Origin: Maratus speciosus
Taxonomy: Eukaryota > Arthropoda > Arachnida > Araneae > Salticidae
DNA: 64,000 nucleotides
NCBI GenBank assembly: GCA_963932465.1
Contig: OZ010796.1
Coordinates: 75,023,974 to 75,087,973 of the forward strand
Direction: 5' to 3'
The notes under the pieces were generated by a model, which was not told where the DNA came from, searched no databases, and saw only the letters and a program-made list of their open reading frames with translations. Position numbers and translations under genes: made by a program. Position 1 is the stretch's first letter, and every line of letters starts with the position of its first letter. Positions 1 through 11,689 of this stretch are shown here, in pieces.

Positions 1-654
1 CATCCCTAAGTTGCAGCAAAAAATATGCTCCAACTTTAAACATTTATTACTAGGGCAATTTTAATCATAGAATAACGGGACTTTTTTTTTTGTCTTACTT
101 GTCAATGTAACAGAAAAATTTTACTAAATATAACTTATCCGGGGGACCGTATAAAAATTTTAATTTCGTAAATTTTTAATAAATGTTTTTCTTGACCCAA
201 ATCGCTTTAAAAATAATTCTTTACCTTATTTAAACCTTTTTTGTATTTGGAAGTATGCATTTATGACTAACGGTTGCGAAAATAAAGGTCGGTCAGGTTA
301 TACGTAGACACGCTGTATATATAACCACTATATAATATTACAATTCATCATCTTTTTTTAATAAAAATGAATAAATTGAGTATCAATATATGAAACAGAC
401 ATTTTACATATTAAATCTGGATCAACTATTGTTAATTTAACTAATCATTAATGAATTCTTTAAAACCAAGGTCCCAATCACTAATATATGAACTATTAAA
501 AAAATTAAAACATTCAAAATTGGCGAAAGGAAAATATCAACAGGAAGGCAAATGCATAAAAAGAACAAATAAATAAAGATATATATGTAGGAAATCATAA
601 ATATTTGAAATATTTTATAAAGGTATTTGCAACAAAAAAAAAAATTTATGAAAA
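1..654. other. AT-rich sequence, no feature recognised
   Basis: Strongly AT-rich sequence with short homopolymers. I see no open frame of useful length, no terminal repeats and no RNA gene here. Confidence 0.5.
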
Positions 655-1554
655 AATAAACAATTAAATTAAAAAAATCAAAAACCCGACTGTGTAAAAA
701 GCGAACTAATTAATTATTTCTCATCGATGTGAAACAATTTTTTTTTTCAATTCCTACTATTAGCTCACACTCTCGCTATACATATATTGTTCAAATTTTC
801 AATCGTTAATAAAATACTTATTATTCATCCAATCAAGCTCAAATAATTTTTTTTTTTTAACTTGTAGTGGATAACACTTGATGTTATTCCAGTTTTTTTC
901 AAATATTAATTCATAAATTAAATTTAATTAATTAATTTTCGATAATCGAGAGAGCCCTCTTCTTGATCAAGGCATTTTAGGGGCCACTCAAGAGAAAAGA
1001 AGAATGGGAGAAAAAATTTTCTGTTATTGACCTAAGTAGGAATTGACTTAAAATATTTTTTTATATTACTTGTTTATATTACTTACCTATTTTTTTTATT
1101 ATTTACTTGCATTGATGACTTTTAAGTTGTGTTTAATTGTTAGTTCCTATCTATAAACACTGTTTTGATGAGGTCTATAGATGTCTATGATGGTTAGAGT
1201 TGCAGTAAAGCTAGAGATCCTACATACACAACTTCCAGGTTGTATAATATTTTAACGGAGCTTCTGACTGTAAAATAGTCAATGAAACATCGTCTTCATT
1301 TAGAAAGGCCTATCCAATGATATGCCACTCAATAGGGTGCGTAAATTTTTTTTCGTCTCTACCGCCATTTTGTATTTTACGGCCGCCATTTTGAATTTAT
1401 AAAAACAAAACCTAACCTATAACCATCGGGCCGTTAAGACGAATTGATAGAGACCTCATTCATTAAAATCCATCCAGCCGTTGGGATGTTTCGAAGGTAT
1501 AAAGAAACCACATACACAGATACGCGTGAAATACATAACCCTTCTTTTCAGTCG
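655..1554 (+). repeat. Dispersed repeat, copy A (inverted partner at 56346-56910)
   Basis: Much of this stretch recurs in reverse complement at 56346-56910: the segment around ATCCAGCCGTTGGGATGTTT (about 1470), the paired 'gccattttg' motifs near 1360-1400, and the 'tagttcctatctataaac' segment near 1140. This copy has about 0.3 kb (roughly 735-1060) that the partner lacks, so one copy has an insertion or the other a deletion. The 75-codon frame at 1444-1671 lies inside the repeat and has no recognisable domain. Family unknown. Confidence 0.7.
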
Positions 1555-1789
1555 AGTAAAAAGACCAGAAATAATGAATCATTGTCAGCATCAACAAATC
1601 CTTTGCACGAAACACGATTCTATATATTAAATTCAGTCATTAAGGAACTAATACGACACCGTCTTCGATAGGACGTCATCACCATGGCAACCTAGAATCA
1701 TGACATATAATGGAATATCATTGAATGAATGACGTAGGATAGGATTTAATAGAATGAAGAAAACTTTTATTTATATATTTTTAAGTTTT

Positions 1790-2260
1790 GATTCGATTTT
1801 CATAAAATTTGAAATGAGAATGACTCGACACAATTCTGCAACGACTCTATATATTAAATTTCAAACCATTCAGTAGGGTAATTTTTGTTCTGTTATATGT
1901 GGGCAGACAGATAGACGGTCGGACCAGATGACGGCTATAAGTGCTACGTGTTTATATAATTACGAACGCACCTAATAAAATGCACCTCTAAAATTAATTA
2001 GTAATAATCGTTCTGACTTTGTACCGGTCATTTTTAAGGTTCTGTGTGCTAAGCTGGGGAACGCCCGCATTTTTAGGTGCGTTCGTAATTATATAAATAC
2101 GTACACCTATAGTGGTTGTTCAGTCCGTCAGTCTGTCTGTCCGTCCGCATATAACAGAGCAAAAACTACCCAACCGAATGGTCTGAAATTTTAACTATAT
2201 AATTATTGCAAAATCTTGTCGAGTCATTTCAAATTTTATGAAAATCCGATGTATAGTTTA
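1790..2260. repeat. Foldback (imperfect inverted repeat)
   Basis: About 1790-1990 is the imperfect reverse complement of about 2070-2255. The arms share 'tttcataaaatttgaaatga' against 'tcatttcaaattttatgaaa', a 'gttatatg...gcagacagatag' segment, and 'taattacgaacgcacc' against 'ggtgcgttcgtaatta'. The (CTGT/CCGT)-type stretch in the right arm (about 2127-2147) is a motif common in arthropod dispersed repeats. No TSD was identified. Confidence 0.6.
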
Positions 2261-2269
2261 ATGACAGGG

Positions 2270-2430
2270 ACAGTCAAAAGTTTTTCGTGACGGCCAATGA
2301 GAAAAAATATTTCAAGTGCATTTTAATGATGTTATAGCCTTTCGAACAGAATGAAATGGATAGGCACTTATGAAGTGCACTAAAATATACATTCAGCACA
2401 CTATGCGGTGCAAAAAATATTTATAAAACT
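2270..2430 (+). repeat. Unit related to the 9.06-9.45 kb and 44.07-44.30 kb repeats
   Basis: The words 'acagggacagtcaaaag', 'caagtgcattttaatgatgtt' (broken at the end) and 'tatgaagtgcact' recur with changes at 9069-9240 and 44080-44300. All three places appear to carry members of one approximately 165-bp family. Function and family are unknown. Confidence 0.5.
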
Positions 2431-2825
2431 AGTTATAGTACAAACGCACCTCATTTTACACGTTTGACGTGCAATTTCCAACTTGTTACTGTACGTTATT
2501 GGTCTTAGTCGAACCTAGCTGAAAGAATAAATAGCCCATTAATACAGAGGATTTCGTCTTATATTGGATTGCATCTTTCTATCTAGGATTCATTTTATAG
2601 AGCATTTTCCTTGTGCTCCGTATATGACTGTAAGCTAGTCGAGAAGTAAAACCCCAGCAGAATTGTTCTTGGAAAGGAAAATTATTATCCTTTTTCAAAG
2701 GTTGGTCATGACGACAGAGTCAGAGAGTAAATTCGTAAGTCAGGATGTGGATAACCTTTTTAAATAAGCTCAGGTTCGGTGTTGGTAAGACACAGAAGCA
2801 GCAGACTTTTTATTATAATATAAAA

Positions 2826-3074
2826 AAGAGGGAATTGTAAATAAATTTTGGTGATTTTGTGTGGCTTGAAAAACATTGGCTTAGTTCATGCCGACAGAAG
2901 AATGTGGTTAAGTTTGGGCTGAAGTTTGTAAGTTCTTTCAATGTTTTAGAGATAATAAATAATAATTCGATTATAGATGTTGAGGGGAAAGGAGTATTGT
3001 TAACTTGTATCAAGTCAGAGTGTAAAAGTTTAGAAATGATGATGAGTCCTGTCGAACGGCTCCAGTTGGGATAA
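2826..3074 (+). pseudogene. Possible LTR-retrotransposon integrase C-terminal remnant
   Basis: The frame 2859-3074 begins with a segment resembling the C-terminal region of Ty3-type integrases. It has a V-W-L start (VWLEKHWLSS), then KFGLKFVSSFNVLEI where the family typically has K-F-x-P-K-[FW]-x-G-P-[YF]-x-[VI], followed by a basic 'GKG' turn. In the family this region binds DNA. There is no catalytic core upstream and no clear LTR nearby, and the diagnostic proline and glycine are missing. I regard it as a decayed fragment at best; the match could be chance. Confidence 0.3.
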
Positions 3075-3129
3075 AAATCTGTCTTATGCATTATTGGCCT
3101 TACGGACAGTAAGTAACACAGGAATCAAC

Positions 3130-3324
3130 CAACGCCACCTATAGACAATGCCAACGCGCTCGATTTTGACGTCACGGCAGATCGGCCATCAGCGGATCAT
3201 TCATTGGATCCTATTCTTGTGACAAAAAACGCCACAAGAATAGGGCCCAATGAATGATCAGCTAATGACCGATGTGCCGTGACGTCGAAATCGAGCACGT
3301 CGGCATTGTCTATAGGTGGCGTTG
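3130..3324. mobile_element. 195-bp palindromic MITE with 7-bp target duplication
   Basis: The ends CAACGCCACC and GGTGGCGTTG are inverted, and nearly the whole element folds on itself around about 3228. It is flanked by the direct repeat AATCAAC at 3123-3129 and 3325-3331. Because the ends resemble the TSD, a 9-bp reading (AATCAACCA) with slightly shifted ends is also possible and would suggest a Mutator-like or Merlin-like origin. Both arms contain TGACGTC(A/G). No coding capacity. Confidence 0.8.
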
Positions 3325-3331
3325 AATCAAC

Positions 3332-4849
3332 CAGGTTAAGTCCTGCGGAATTAGTACATTGGAGGAATTTAAGACCACCAGAGAGATACCATTCTTTTTG
3401 AAAAATGGACCGATAAAAGTGACGAGGAAAATTTAGTGATAGGGTATGTTTCTAATTTAGTGAACAGAATGAAACCTTGTCAAGAGTTAGCTATCGAAAA
3501 AATGTCGGTAACTGGAGATAAAAGGATACTTTGGTATTGTAATATCGTCGTTGCGAGAAATTTCAAACTACCCTGTAAAGTTTTGGTTTTAGATACATCT
3601 AAGTTAAACAAATTATTAGTAAGTTGGATAATGTCCCAAAGAGAGAACAACGAAGTGCATCCGGAGCTCTATTTATGTTTTTTTTTTTTTACGGATCCTA
3701 AGAAAAACTTCACTACCACAGAATAAGGGGGCGTAGGGATCATCTTTGTCATAAAAAAAATTAAGACTTACTTTTACTGGCAGAAGTTTATTTTTGAAAT
3801 ATTCTATAAAACACGGATGAGGAAAGGACATTCCCTACGTAGATTGTCCAAGTAGAGATGCATAATGGTTCAAAATAACCTGCATAAAACATTGTATGTA
3901 AATATTTATTTATTTTTTATGTAAATTTTGTACTGAATTTTCTTTAATTTAATGTAAGAATAACTTTAAAAAATATTGCAAGCTAAGTAACAGGTAAAAA
4001 CTTAACGTACTAGATACATCGTAAGAGTTTACATATGTGGTAAAATTGTCTTTAGTCAAACTCACTAGGCGGATATGAGCTACCTAACCATTGCTTTTCT
4101 ACGATTTTCTGTGGATTCCAACAGTAAACCATTTTTAACGAGGAGGCTTTACAGCTAGTCAGAGCTCCATGTAAAAGGATTTTCAAGCTAGAAAATTTTT
4201 TAAGTTGGTTACCTCTCAGGGAAGATCAAAGAAATGTATTCATCAACTTTAAGGACACTTCTACGACAGAAAAATAATAACGATTAGCAGCAGACACCCC
4301 TTACAGTGACTGTGAGAAATTCCTGACACTGCAAGAATACCCTCTCTGAAAAACAGCAGGAACTGAAAACCCAATCGAAAAGTTAGTTATCCCAGAAGCT
4401 TCTCCATGGATACAATGGTTGTCATTAGGACCCCCCCCCCCCCATCTGACTCCACCAATAATGATGGAGGTATAAGATGCGAAGAGAAGAAGGAACCAAG
4501 AAATTGTTTTGTCTTTTGGAGTGAAAAGAGGTATATCTCGTGGCAGATCTACGAGGAAGTAGTCCCAGAAAGCTGCTAAAACACCTATAACAGCTCTCAA
4601 TCTTCGTCCAGTGTGAATTTGCAATAATTATTCTTCGTACAATTTGCATCCAATTTGCAGCTTTTCTTCTAAAAGCGCTTAGTAGAACATTGTTATTGTT
4701 ATGATTTAAAGCAGCCAGATCGCTATTCCTAGGTAGACAATACTTGTCATCTTATTCTTCTGAACAGAGCAGTGCGGAAAACACGAACAGTGATACAGTT
4801 TGAGAAACTTTATCATTTCTCACGAGAGAAATCTAGCAAAGTTATTACG
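3332..4849. other. Unassigned intergenic sequence
   Basis: Holds a 96-codon frame (3436-3726, +) and a 107-codon frame (4301-4624, -). Neither shows a domain I recognise, and the latter crosses a C12 homopolymer at 4432-4443. They may be decayed retrotransposon sequence following the integrase-like fragment. No regulatory element or RNA gene seen. Confidence 0.4.
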
Positions 4850-4874
4850 ACACAGAGTAGAGTCCTGCATCGTG

Positions 4875-5085
4875 TCGGGTTACCCGCTTTTACCCGAACC
4901 CGACCCGATCCTCGGGTCGGGTCGGGTTGGCGCTAAATTTTCCCGTTGCGGTTCGGGTCGGGTCGGGTTGACTTTAATTTTTTTGGTGCGGGTCAGGTTC
5001 GGGTCGGGTTGGCTTTCATTGTTTCGGGTTCGGGTTGGCTTTCTCACTCTTGCGGGTCGGGTTCGGGTTGACCCGCTTTTTTAAA
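4875..5085 (+). repeat. CGGGTCGGGTT-type subterminal repeat
   Basis: Short degenerate repeats of CGGGT/TCGGGTT with strong strand asymmetry (G on the top strand) form the subterminal zone of hAT-type element 1. The related words at 10520-10930 and 14700-15420 lie inside hAT-type element 2. Such subterminal repeats often bind transposase in hAT elements; here that is inference. The 94-codon frame across this run is a product of the repeat. Confidence 0.75.
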
Positions 5086-5482
5086 AGAATGTGGAAAATA
5101 TTTTTTCCCTTTAAAAGCCTATATAAACCGCAGATGAAAGTTTGACAAAAGCAAAATGTGTGTCTGCCTGTTTTGTCTTTAGTCATCCTTTCACACCAGT
5201 CTTCGAAATAACAAACTGCATTATATTTTTATCGTATTTTAAAAATGCAATACGCAGCAAAACGCTAAATGGTCCTTCCTGTCTAATGTATCAAGTGAAT
5301 AATTTAATTGTGGTGATACGCGATGCACTATGTTAGACGGGAAAAACTAAAGGCAGATGGCCACTTGTGTAAAAGAAGGTGTATCGTTATTAGGGCTGGA
5401 CGATACATCGATAAAACCGATAAAATCGATATAAATTATAAATCGCGATGACGCTATCAAAAAATCCTATACAACGGTACAT

Positions 5483-5630
5483 CACGATTCTCGTAATCGT
5501 GATGTAAACCGCGATTATCGTAATCGTGATGTAAACCACGATTATCATAATCGTGGTGTAAACCGCGATTATCATAATCGTGATGCAAACCACGATTATC
5601 ATAATCGTGATGCAAACCACGATTATCATA
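5483..5630 (+). repeat. 27-bp tandem repeat, about 5.5 units
   Basis: Units of the form c-r-cgattatcrtaatcgtgat-g-y-aaac repeat every 27 bp. Each unit contains the near-palindrome CGATTATCRTAATCG. Because 27 is a multiple of three, frames stay open on the minus strand (a YDNRGLHHD-like 9-residue repeat), but these are by-products of the array. Confidence 0.9.
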
Positions 5631-6820
5631 CTTTTTCATTAAACTGCAATCGGCGCTTTTTCAACTTCGAGTGCTCAAAATCCTACCATTCTAAACCGCA
5701 GGTTATTACGATGACCATGATACTAATGGAGTATTTTATCCCTGCCTAAACCATGATGACATTAAATACCGAATAATCGGTTTCGATCATCATGATACGT
5801 CTCACCCTAAAGCATGATCACTCCTCAAGATTCTCCCAGCTTCAACCGTGATATTAACCGAACCCTCAGTTTTCGATAAGCATGATACTATCATAGTATT
5901 ATCATGGTATTACCATGGTATTACGCTGTGATTTCTCTCAGCGTAAACGCTTTTTCAAAAGGGGAAAAAGTGATAGTTTCGGTGTTCAGGTTCAGATGAC
6001 GGGCGATAAATATGATACAGCTGGTTTTTCCCATGTAGTTGCCGACAGCAAATGATATTATTTGTTTTGTTTTATCTTCAGTCTGGTTCAGCGGTTTTGA
6101 ATGAATATTTGTTCGTTGTTAATGAACAATATGTGAATCAGGGAGATAAATAAATGAAATATTACATTTTATCTGCAACAGTGGATTTAATTGGACAAAT
6201 GAAATAATACTTCCATAGCAATATATATTACTGTTTATTCCAGGTTCTTTTTTTATGCAGATATTTTTACTTCTCTGAAGCTCGTTTTTTTTTTTTCTCC
6301 TGGTAGTTTCTTTTAAAAATTGACATATTTGAGTATTTGGTATTTACTGCCTCTGTCATTGTTTGTTTGCGGGGAGTGGGGGAGGATATTTAGATGTCAA
6401 TATTTATTTAATGTCACTAGAATTCAAAATAACAAACAGGGCAGAAAAATTAAGCAGTTAAAGTTTGTGTACTGACAATCAAAAGAGGAAAGACGTAAAT
6501 TGTTCGGTGTGCGCGTGTGTGTGTGGGGGGGGTTAGTTTTTTTTTTCTTCATTTAGCGGACATTGGTCGAAACGCAGGAGATCCTCATCCAAGTTCCCCG
6601 ATAGAACAAGCATAAGAGATAGTCTTAAATGTTAAGAAAAAAAATATTTTTTAATTCAGAATTTTTAAGTTTAAACTCTTAGGGCTGTTCTCAAAAAATA
6701 TTATTTCACGCAAAAATTTCTAGCACATTCACGGATTTTTTAAATGTAATAGCAAGAAATTAGTTGAAAGTGACAGTAACTCATTAAAATCCTTATCCGC
6801 TATTGCATAAAGTTATTTAA

Positions 6821-7019
6821 CCTTTTGCACTCCGTTGTCACCGCTGTGGCGACACCATCTTTCCTTTCAAAATTTGTTTTTGGCACCTGTAATAAAGGAT
6901 AATAAAATTTCCTTACTTAATCTTAGAATTTTTGAAATTGTGTACTTGAAGGAAACTTCTTTTATAAAAGTGGTGCCGACCGAATAAAATTTGTGTAAGA
7001 GACGCCGGAGTCCAAAAAG
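6821..7019. mobile_element. TTAA-flanked MITE-like element (piggyBac-type ends)
   Basis: CCTTTTGCACTCCG at the left and GGAGTCCAAAAAG at the right are inverted. They are bounded by TTAA at 6817-6820 and 7020-7023. TTAA targets with C-C-T/C-T-T-starting ends are typical of piggyBac-derived MITEs. 199 bp, no coding potential. Confidence 0.6.
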
Positions 7020-7359
7020 TTAATTATTGCGGTTCATGTACACAGCATGCATGGACGATGGAAAAACGAAATTAAGGGGAAGGTAAATTTTGAAACACAT
7101 TTGATTATGATTCGCAGATCACGCAGAGTTTTATTTTTCTTAAAAAAAAAATGGAGAATATAAAAATGAAATAAAATAAACTAAGAGCTTTTGTCGGGGA
7201 CGCCGACACATAGTAAGACAATTTTAAGCATAACAGCACAACAGCAATCTAAATATTATTTAACAATTATAAAATATAAACAATTCAAAAATTGACTTTA
7301 ACCAAACTATTATTTTTCTCTCCCTGTTAACGATTTTTTTTTTTTTTAGTTCTTTTACT

Positions 7360-8165
7360 TTCTACTATCTTTACAAGAAGAAAGTATTGGATTCATGAAA
7401 ATTTTGTCATCCGGGTATCGACCGATTTATATGTTTAGAAAGTCTTGAACACGAATTGACTATTTTTAAAAAGCTTTGTCTGTCTCTTTGTAACACAAAT
7501 TTTGTAGGCGCTCTATCTCAAGAACTAATGCACGGAATTTAACAAAATTTTAGATTCTTTTATATCTCGTTATAAATTAGTGTAAATTACTTGACAGGTA
7601 GGTGCATTTTTTACAATATCCGCAATAACTTTATCTCAAAAACTAATGCATGGATTTTTGTCAGATTTCAAATTCAGTTATACCTTGTAAATTGGTGCTG
7701 ATTAGTTCTTGGTGTAAATGGCCCACTAATGCGCTGATATTTATCAAACTTCAGATTCAGTTAGACTTAGACGTAGACATAAATTTTACTGATTAGTGTT
7801 TGGTGTTTATAGCCCGTAAGTGGTGCTGTTATGCTGTATTTTTCAAAATTTCCGCTATAGCTTTTTCTCAAAAATTATCGCACGTATTTTCATAACATTT
7901 CAAATTCAGACAGACGTTGACATAACTTGTTGCTGATTAAGTGTTAGTGTTAATCGTCCAATAGGTGGCGCTGCTATGCTGCATTTTCCACAATTTTAGC
8001 GATATCTGTATCTCAAAAACTAATGCACGAATTTTAATCAAACACCTTATTCTGTTACGGTTTCACATAAGTAGATCCTTCTTAGGCTTGGGTGTATACT
8101 GTCCAACAGGTATTGCTTTTATGATTTTTAGATTAGGAATTTTGGATACAGACATCTAATAAGTT
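7360..8165 (-). repeat. Array of the 145-bp 'gcattagttcttgag' family, minus orientation
   Basis: Repeated minus-strand phrases (atgaaaatccgtgcattag, ttcttgagatagagctattg, cagcgccacctgttgg) occur here about five times in diverged form. The same family is arrayed in the opposite orientation at 13275-14200. The outer edge at 7345-7385 holds actttc...aagaagaaagtattgg, matching the end of the other array at 14338-14370. Units are more decayed here than in the second array. Confidence 0.7.
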
Positions 8166-8689
8166 TGGTGCTGCAATTCAATGATTTGTTTGAAAGATGC
8201 GATGCTTATATTTCCTTTTAACTGCATACAATTTAGTGCACCTATATCTTTAGAATATTCATGATGGGCATAGATTGTTATTTAATTTTGCCTCTGTGAT
8301 AGCGAATTTTGAAGTAATAACACGTAGAAATAGAAGAAATTTTTTCCATTAACACATCCTACTAGTTTCTTTTAGCATTTATTTATTTAGATTTGCTTAT
8401 TTATACATAGTTTTTTATTAATCTATTTGAGAATGATATATATATATATATTTTTTTTTTAAATTTTAATCCTTAATAAAATATATAATGTATATTGAAG
8501 TTATACATATATTATAAATATACATATATTTTTTTGTTCATATGTCGCAATATCGATATATCGGAATATCGTGATATAAAGCTGCCGATTTATCACGATA
8601 TTTCATTTTAGACATCGCCCAGCCCTAATCGTGGAATTTGCGGGTTCGGGTCGGGTAGAACCCGACCCGCGCAGGACTCTAACACAGAG

Positions 8690-10456
8690 CTTACGCTTGT
8701 CACCAGTTATAAACTGAGTCTAGTGAACTATTATATTGCCTGCGTTGCTGTAAAAGAATTAAATTTGTTTTCGTTGTTAGCGTGTTTTTTGTCAATAATC
8801 ACGACCGGACCTATTAATTTACTTATTTAACCAAGAATTATTTACTGTGGTTATTTGATTTTGTTAATAAAATCTTCTTCGTTGAGTTATCAAAAGCTTT
8901 CTTAGTTGATAAACCTCAATTTATATGTGGAAGATTTTTCTTATTTTAGCTATAACTCTCGTAAATATACTAGGAATGGTCTGTAATATTAATACGTTAT
9001 CGGCATTAACTATAGCATGATCCCTATTGAAAATGAAGATTTATAATTAGAGCATTTATAATTTATTTACAGAGACATCCAAAAGAACTCCGTTACATTA
9101 CGATCAATGGGAAAAAATCGTTTCAAGTGCATTTTAATGATGTTGCACCATTTCAGACATAATGAAATTGATATGAATTTATGAAGCACACTAGCACTCT
9201 GTGGAATATGGGGTGCAAAGCATTTATTAATTATTTACGGAGGGGGGAGGGCACACAAAAGAATTACGTTACATAATGGTCAACAAAGTAAAACTTTTTA
9301 CAGCTTATTTTAATTATGTTACACTATTTCAAATATACGTTACTGAGGTTTAACACAGGAAGATACTTACTGCAGTATAGGATGTGCATATCATTTATCG
9401 TTCATTTACAAGGACAAACAAAAAATTTCGGATACAGTACTGTATCCGATCATATACAGGGCTACTAGATGTCTGGCATATATATATTATAAAGGACAAA
9501 CGTGTCCGTCCGTAAAGTTGACGTCATTTTGACGGTGGCAACAGAAGACGATTCAATTTAACTTTTATTGCAATTTTTTAAACATTGTCAATTTTTACAC
9601 CGTCGAATAGGGGAAAAATATACTTTCAATTGCAGTTTGTTGGGAAACTATATCACAATTTGTTTAAAACTGTATCGCAATTTATTCAATTTTTAATGTT
9701 TTAAAAATAATTTTCAATCATGAATTTTTTCAAATCTATCTCTCTTGCATGCAGACGATTACGGAAGATATATCCGTTTGCACTTAAATATAAATAGGTC
9801 ATCATTTGTTTCCTGCTTATATTCCATAACGAAATTCAAACATTGATCAATCATTTAATAAAACAATAAAATTAAAAAAAAAATAAAATTTAAGACATGT
9901 AAACGATACGCGCTTAAACCACTCAAATGAGCAGACTTAAAAAGATTGATTGTAAATAACAATCGTTGGCGATTTCTTCGGCTCTAAACTTCTGGCGCGA
10001 TGCCAATGAAAGTATCGCTTTTAATACGTTTCGAAACTTTATTTGAACACATTATTCATTGCAATTCATTTTATCAAACAACGTGTTTTAACGATATGCA
10101 AGTGTATTAAGTCGCCGCTTGCAGAACCTTTCGAAAAATCCCCCAATCACTGCTGTGCCTTTAGTGGGTGCAGAGGAAAAAGGATGTTAACATCAGAAAT
10201 AATATATAGGATGGTTTTTACCCATGTTCTGTAACTCGGGAAGCCCGGTTTTATCCCTTTGTTTTTAACACTTTCCAACATACTGTTTGTTTTCGGAAAG
10301 CAAAACCCTCCATGCTTTGGCGCATGCGTCAGGTCTGCTTTGATTTTATCAAAATAGGGATGAGCGGAGTTTAGCTGCGTTTGGCTGGGCTCCAATCTTA
10401 GTTTCTTAGTGACAGCGTACAAGAGAACTCCGCAGTAGAACTTCGGAAAATATCCC
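8690..10456. other. Unassigned sequence between hAT elements, with a 170-bp repeat
   Basis: No gene seen. About 9060-9450 holds three diverged units of roughly 170 bp starting 'acagagacatccaaaag', 'acggaggggggagggcacac' and 'acaaggacaaacaaa'. These are related to units at 2270 and 44080. Frames of 63 and 106 codons at 10043-10467 have no recognisable domain. Confidence 0.45.
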
Positions 10457-10519
10457 ATCCCAACCAAGGGCGGATCTGGAGAGTCCTCAAGGGGGGGGCG
10501 ATTTTAGAAATTTGGTAAC

Positions 10520-10930
10520 TCCAATCTGATGCGCGGGTCGGGGCTAATTTTTTCACTGCGGGTCGTGTTACCTCTTCTTTTTGCTATGGGTCGGGTTTGG
10601 GTCCGGTTGACTTCTATTTTTTGCTGCTGGTTGGATTATACTTTTTTGCTGTGGGTCGTGTTGGTTGATTTCTATTTTTTGCTGTGGGTCGGGTTAATTT
10701 CTACTTTTTTGCTATGGGCCGGGTTAACTTCTACTTTTTCGATGCGGGTCGGGTTTGGGCCCGGTTGATTTCTACTTTTCTGCTACAAGTCGGGTTGACT
10801 TTTACTTTTTAGCTGCGCCTAGCGCGTTGGGTTTGGGGCAGATTGATATACATTATATCCGGTTTGGGTCAGTTTCGGATTGGGTTTTCACTACTGTGAC
10901 TTGCGAGAAGGGTTCGGGTTGATCCGTTTT
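10520..10930 (+). repeat. GGGTCGGGTT...TTTTTGCTGCGGG degenerate array
   Basis: Degenerate units of about 33-45 bp alternate a G-rich half (gggtcgggtt) with a T-rich half (acttctactttttgctg). The 79-codon frame here is repeat-derived. Confidence 0.75.
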
Positions 10931-11689
10931 TTTGAAAAGAAAGTCTAAGTATTTTTGAAGATAAAAAAATATATGCAGTAAAATCTCCATAACAGACACG
11001 TCCAAATAATTATTTAGGAATACTTTTTAATCTCCAGAATTATGTAAAAAAATTCTAATTTGGTATAAGACTGCTTGTCTCTTTATATCTAAGGTGAGTT
11101 GTAATTCAGTAAAGAATGCTTTGAAACTTATTAAAAAACACACCGGGTGTCCTTAAATGGATTTTAAAATTTAGTACTTTTCGAATGGTGGCAGCTATTT
11201 TAAAAAAAATCTTCCACGAGGTTTATGTAAGATGTCATGAGATTTTTTATTGTGATTCTTGATTTTACTGTATAATAGCAACGATAGATGGCGCTGTAAA
11301 CAATGGTCGTTAAAAATATCTCCTCCGGGATCCGATTTAGCGCCTCTTGCTTCCAGCATCATCTTCGTTGCTATTTTAAACTAAAATCAAGAATCTCAGT
11401 TAAAAAAATTATCAGAGGTAGAGTAAAAAAGAAAAAAAAATTCTGAAATTCAAAGAAAATTTTCTGAAAGGTTGCAGCAGATGGGGGGATTCCCTTCTGG
11501 CACTAACTACTTTTGTTGCAGGTCGGATTAGCTGTTTTGGATTCGGATCGATTTCAGGCTAAGTGTAGATTCCTACAAGCTGTGTTTGGGTTAACTTGTT
11601 TTTTTTTTTTCAAAAATTAGTTCAGTATATTATTTCAAGTTAAAAATTATACCTATAATAATAAACGTATGTAAGTGTGCTGTTTTCTA

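Larger units (their letters stand above)
5391..8627. mobile_element. Nested hAT-like element (TAGGGCTGG ends)
   Basis: Left end TAGGGCTGGACGATACATCG and right end CGCCCAGCCCTA are inverted; ends of the TAGGGCTGGGCGATA type are widespread in hAT elements. Both subterminal zones are rich in ATCGATA/TATCGTGAT words. The flanks ATCGTTAT (5383-5390) and ATCGTGGA (8628-8635) match at only 5 of 8 positions, so the insertion is old or one boundary is off. It carries a 27-bp array (5483-5630), a TTAA-flanked MITE (6821-7019) and an inverted array of a 145-bp family (7360-8165). No transposase seen. Confidence 0.65.
4858..8681. mobile_element. hAT-type element 1, perfect 8-bp TSD ACACAGAG
   Basis: The left end TAGAGTCCTGC and right end GCAGGACTCTA are inverted. 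They are flanked by identical ACACAGAG at 4850-4857 and 8682-8689. An 8-bp duplication with T/C-A-G-like ends is typical of the hAT superfamily. The subterminal 200 bp on the left (4875-5085), and the segment 8638-8670 on the right, are runs of CGGGT/ACCCG words that can pair with each other. There is no transposase frame, so it is non-autonomous. A second element (5391-8627) fills most of the interior, so the original unit was only about 0.6 kb. Confidence 0.9.

Noticed and set aside
4301..4624. 107-codon minus-strand frame
   Set aside because: Crosses a C12 homopolymer read as a Gly run; no recognisable domain or start context.
5457..5639. Open frames on the minus strand encoding a 9-residue repeat
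   Set aside because: Produced by the 27-bp tandem array; the period is a multiple of three, so frames stay open by default.
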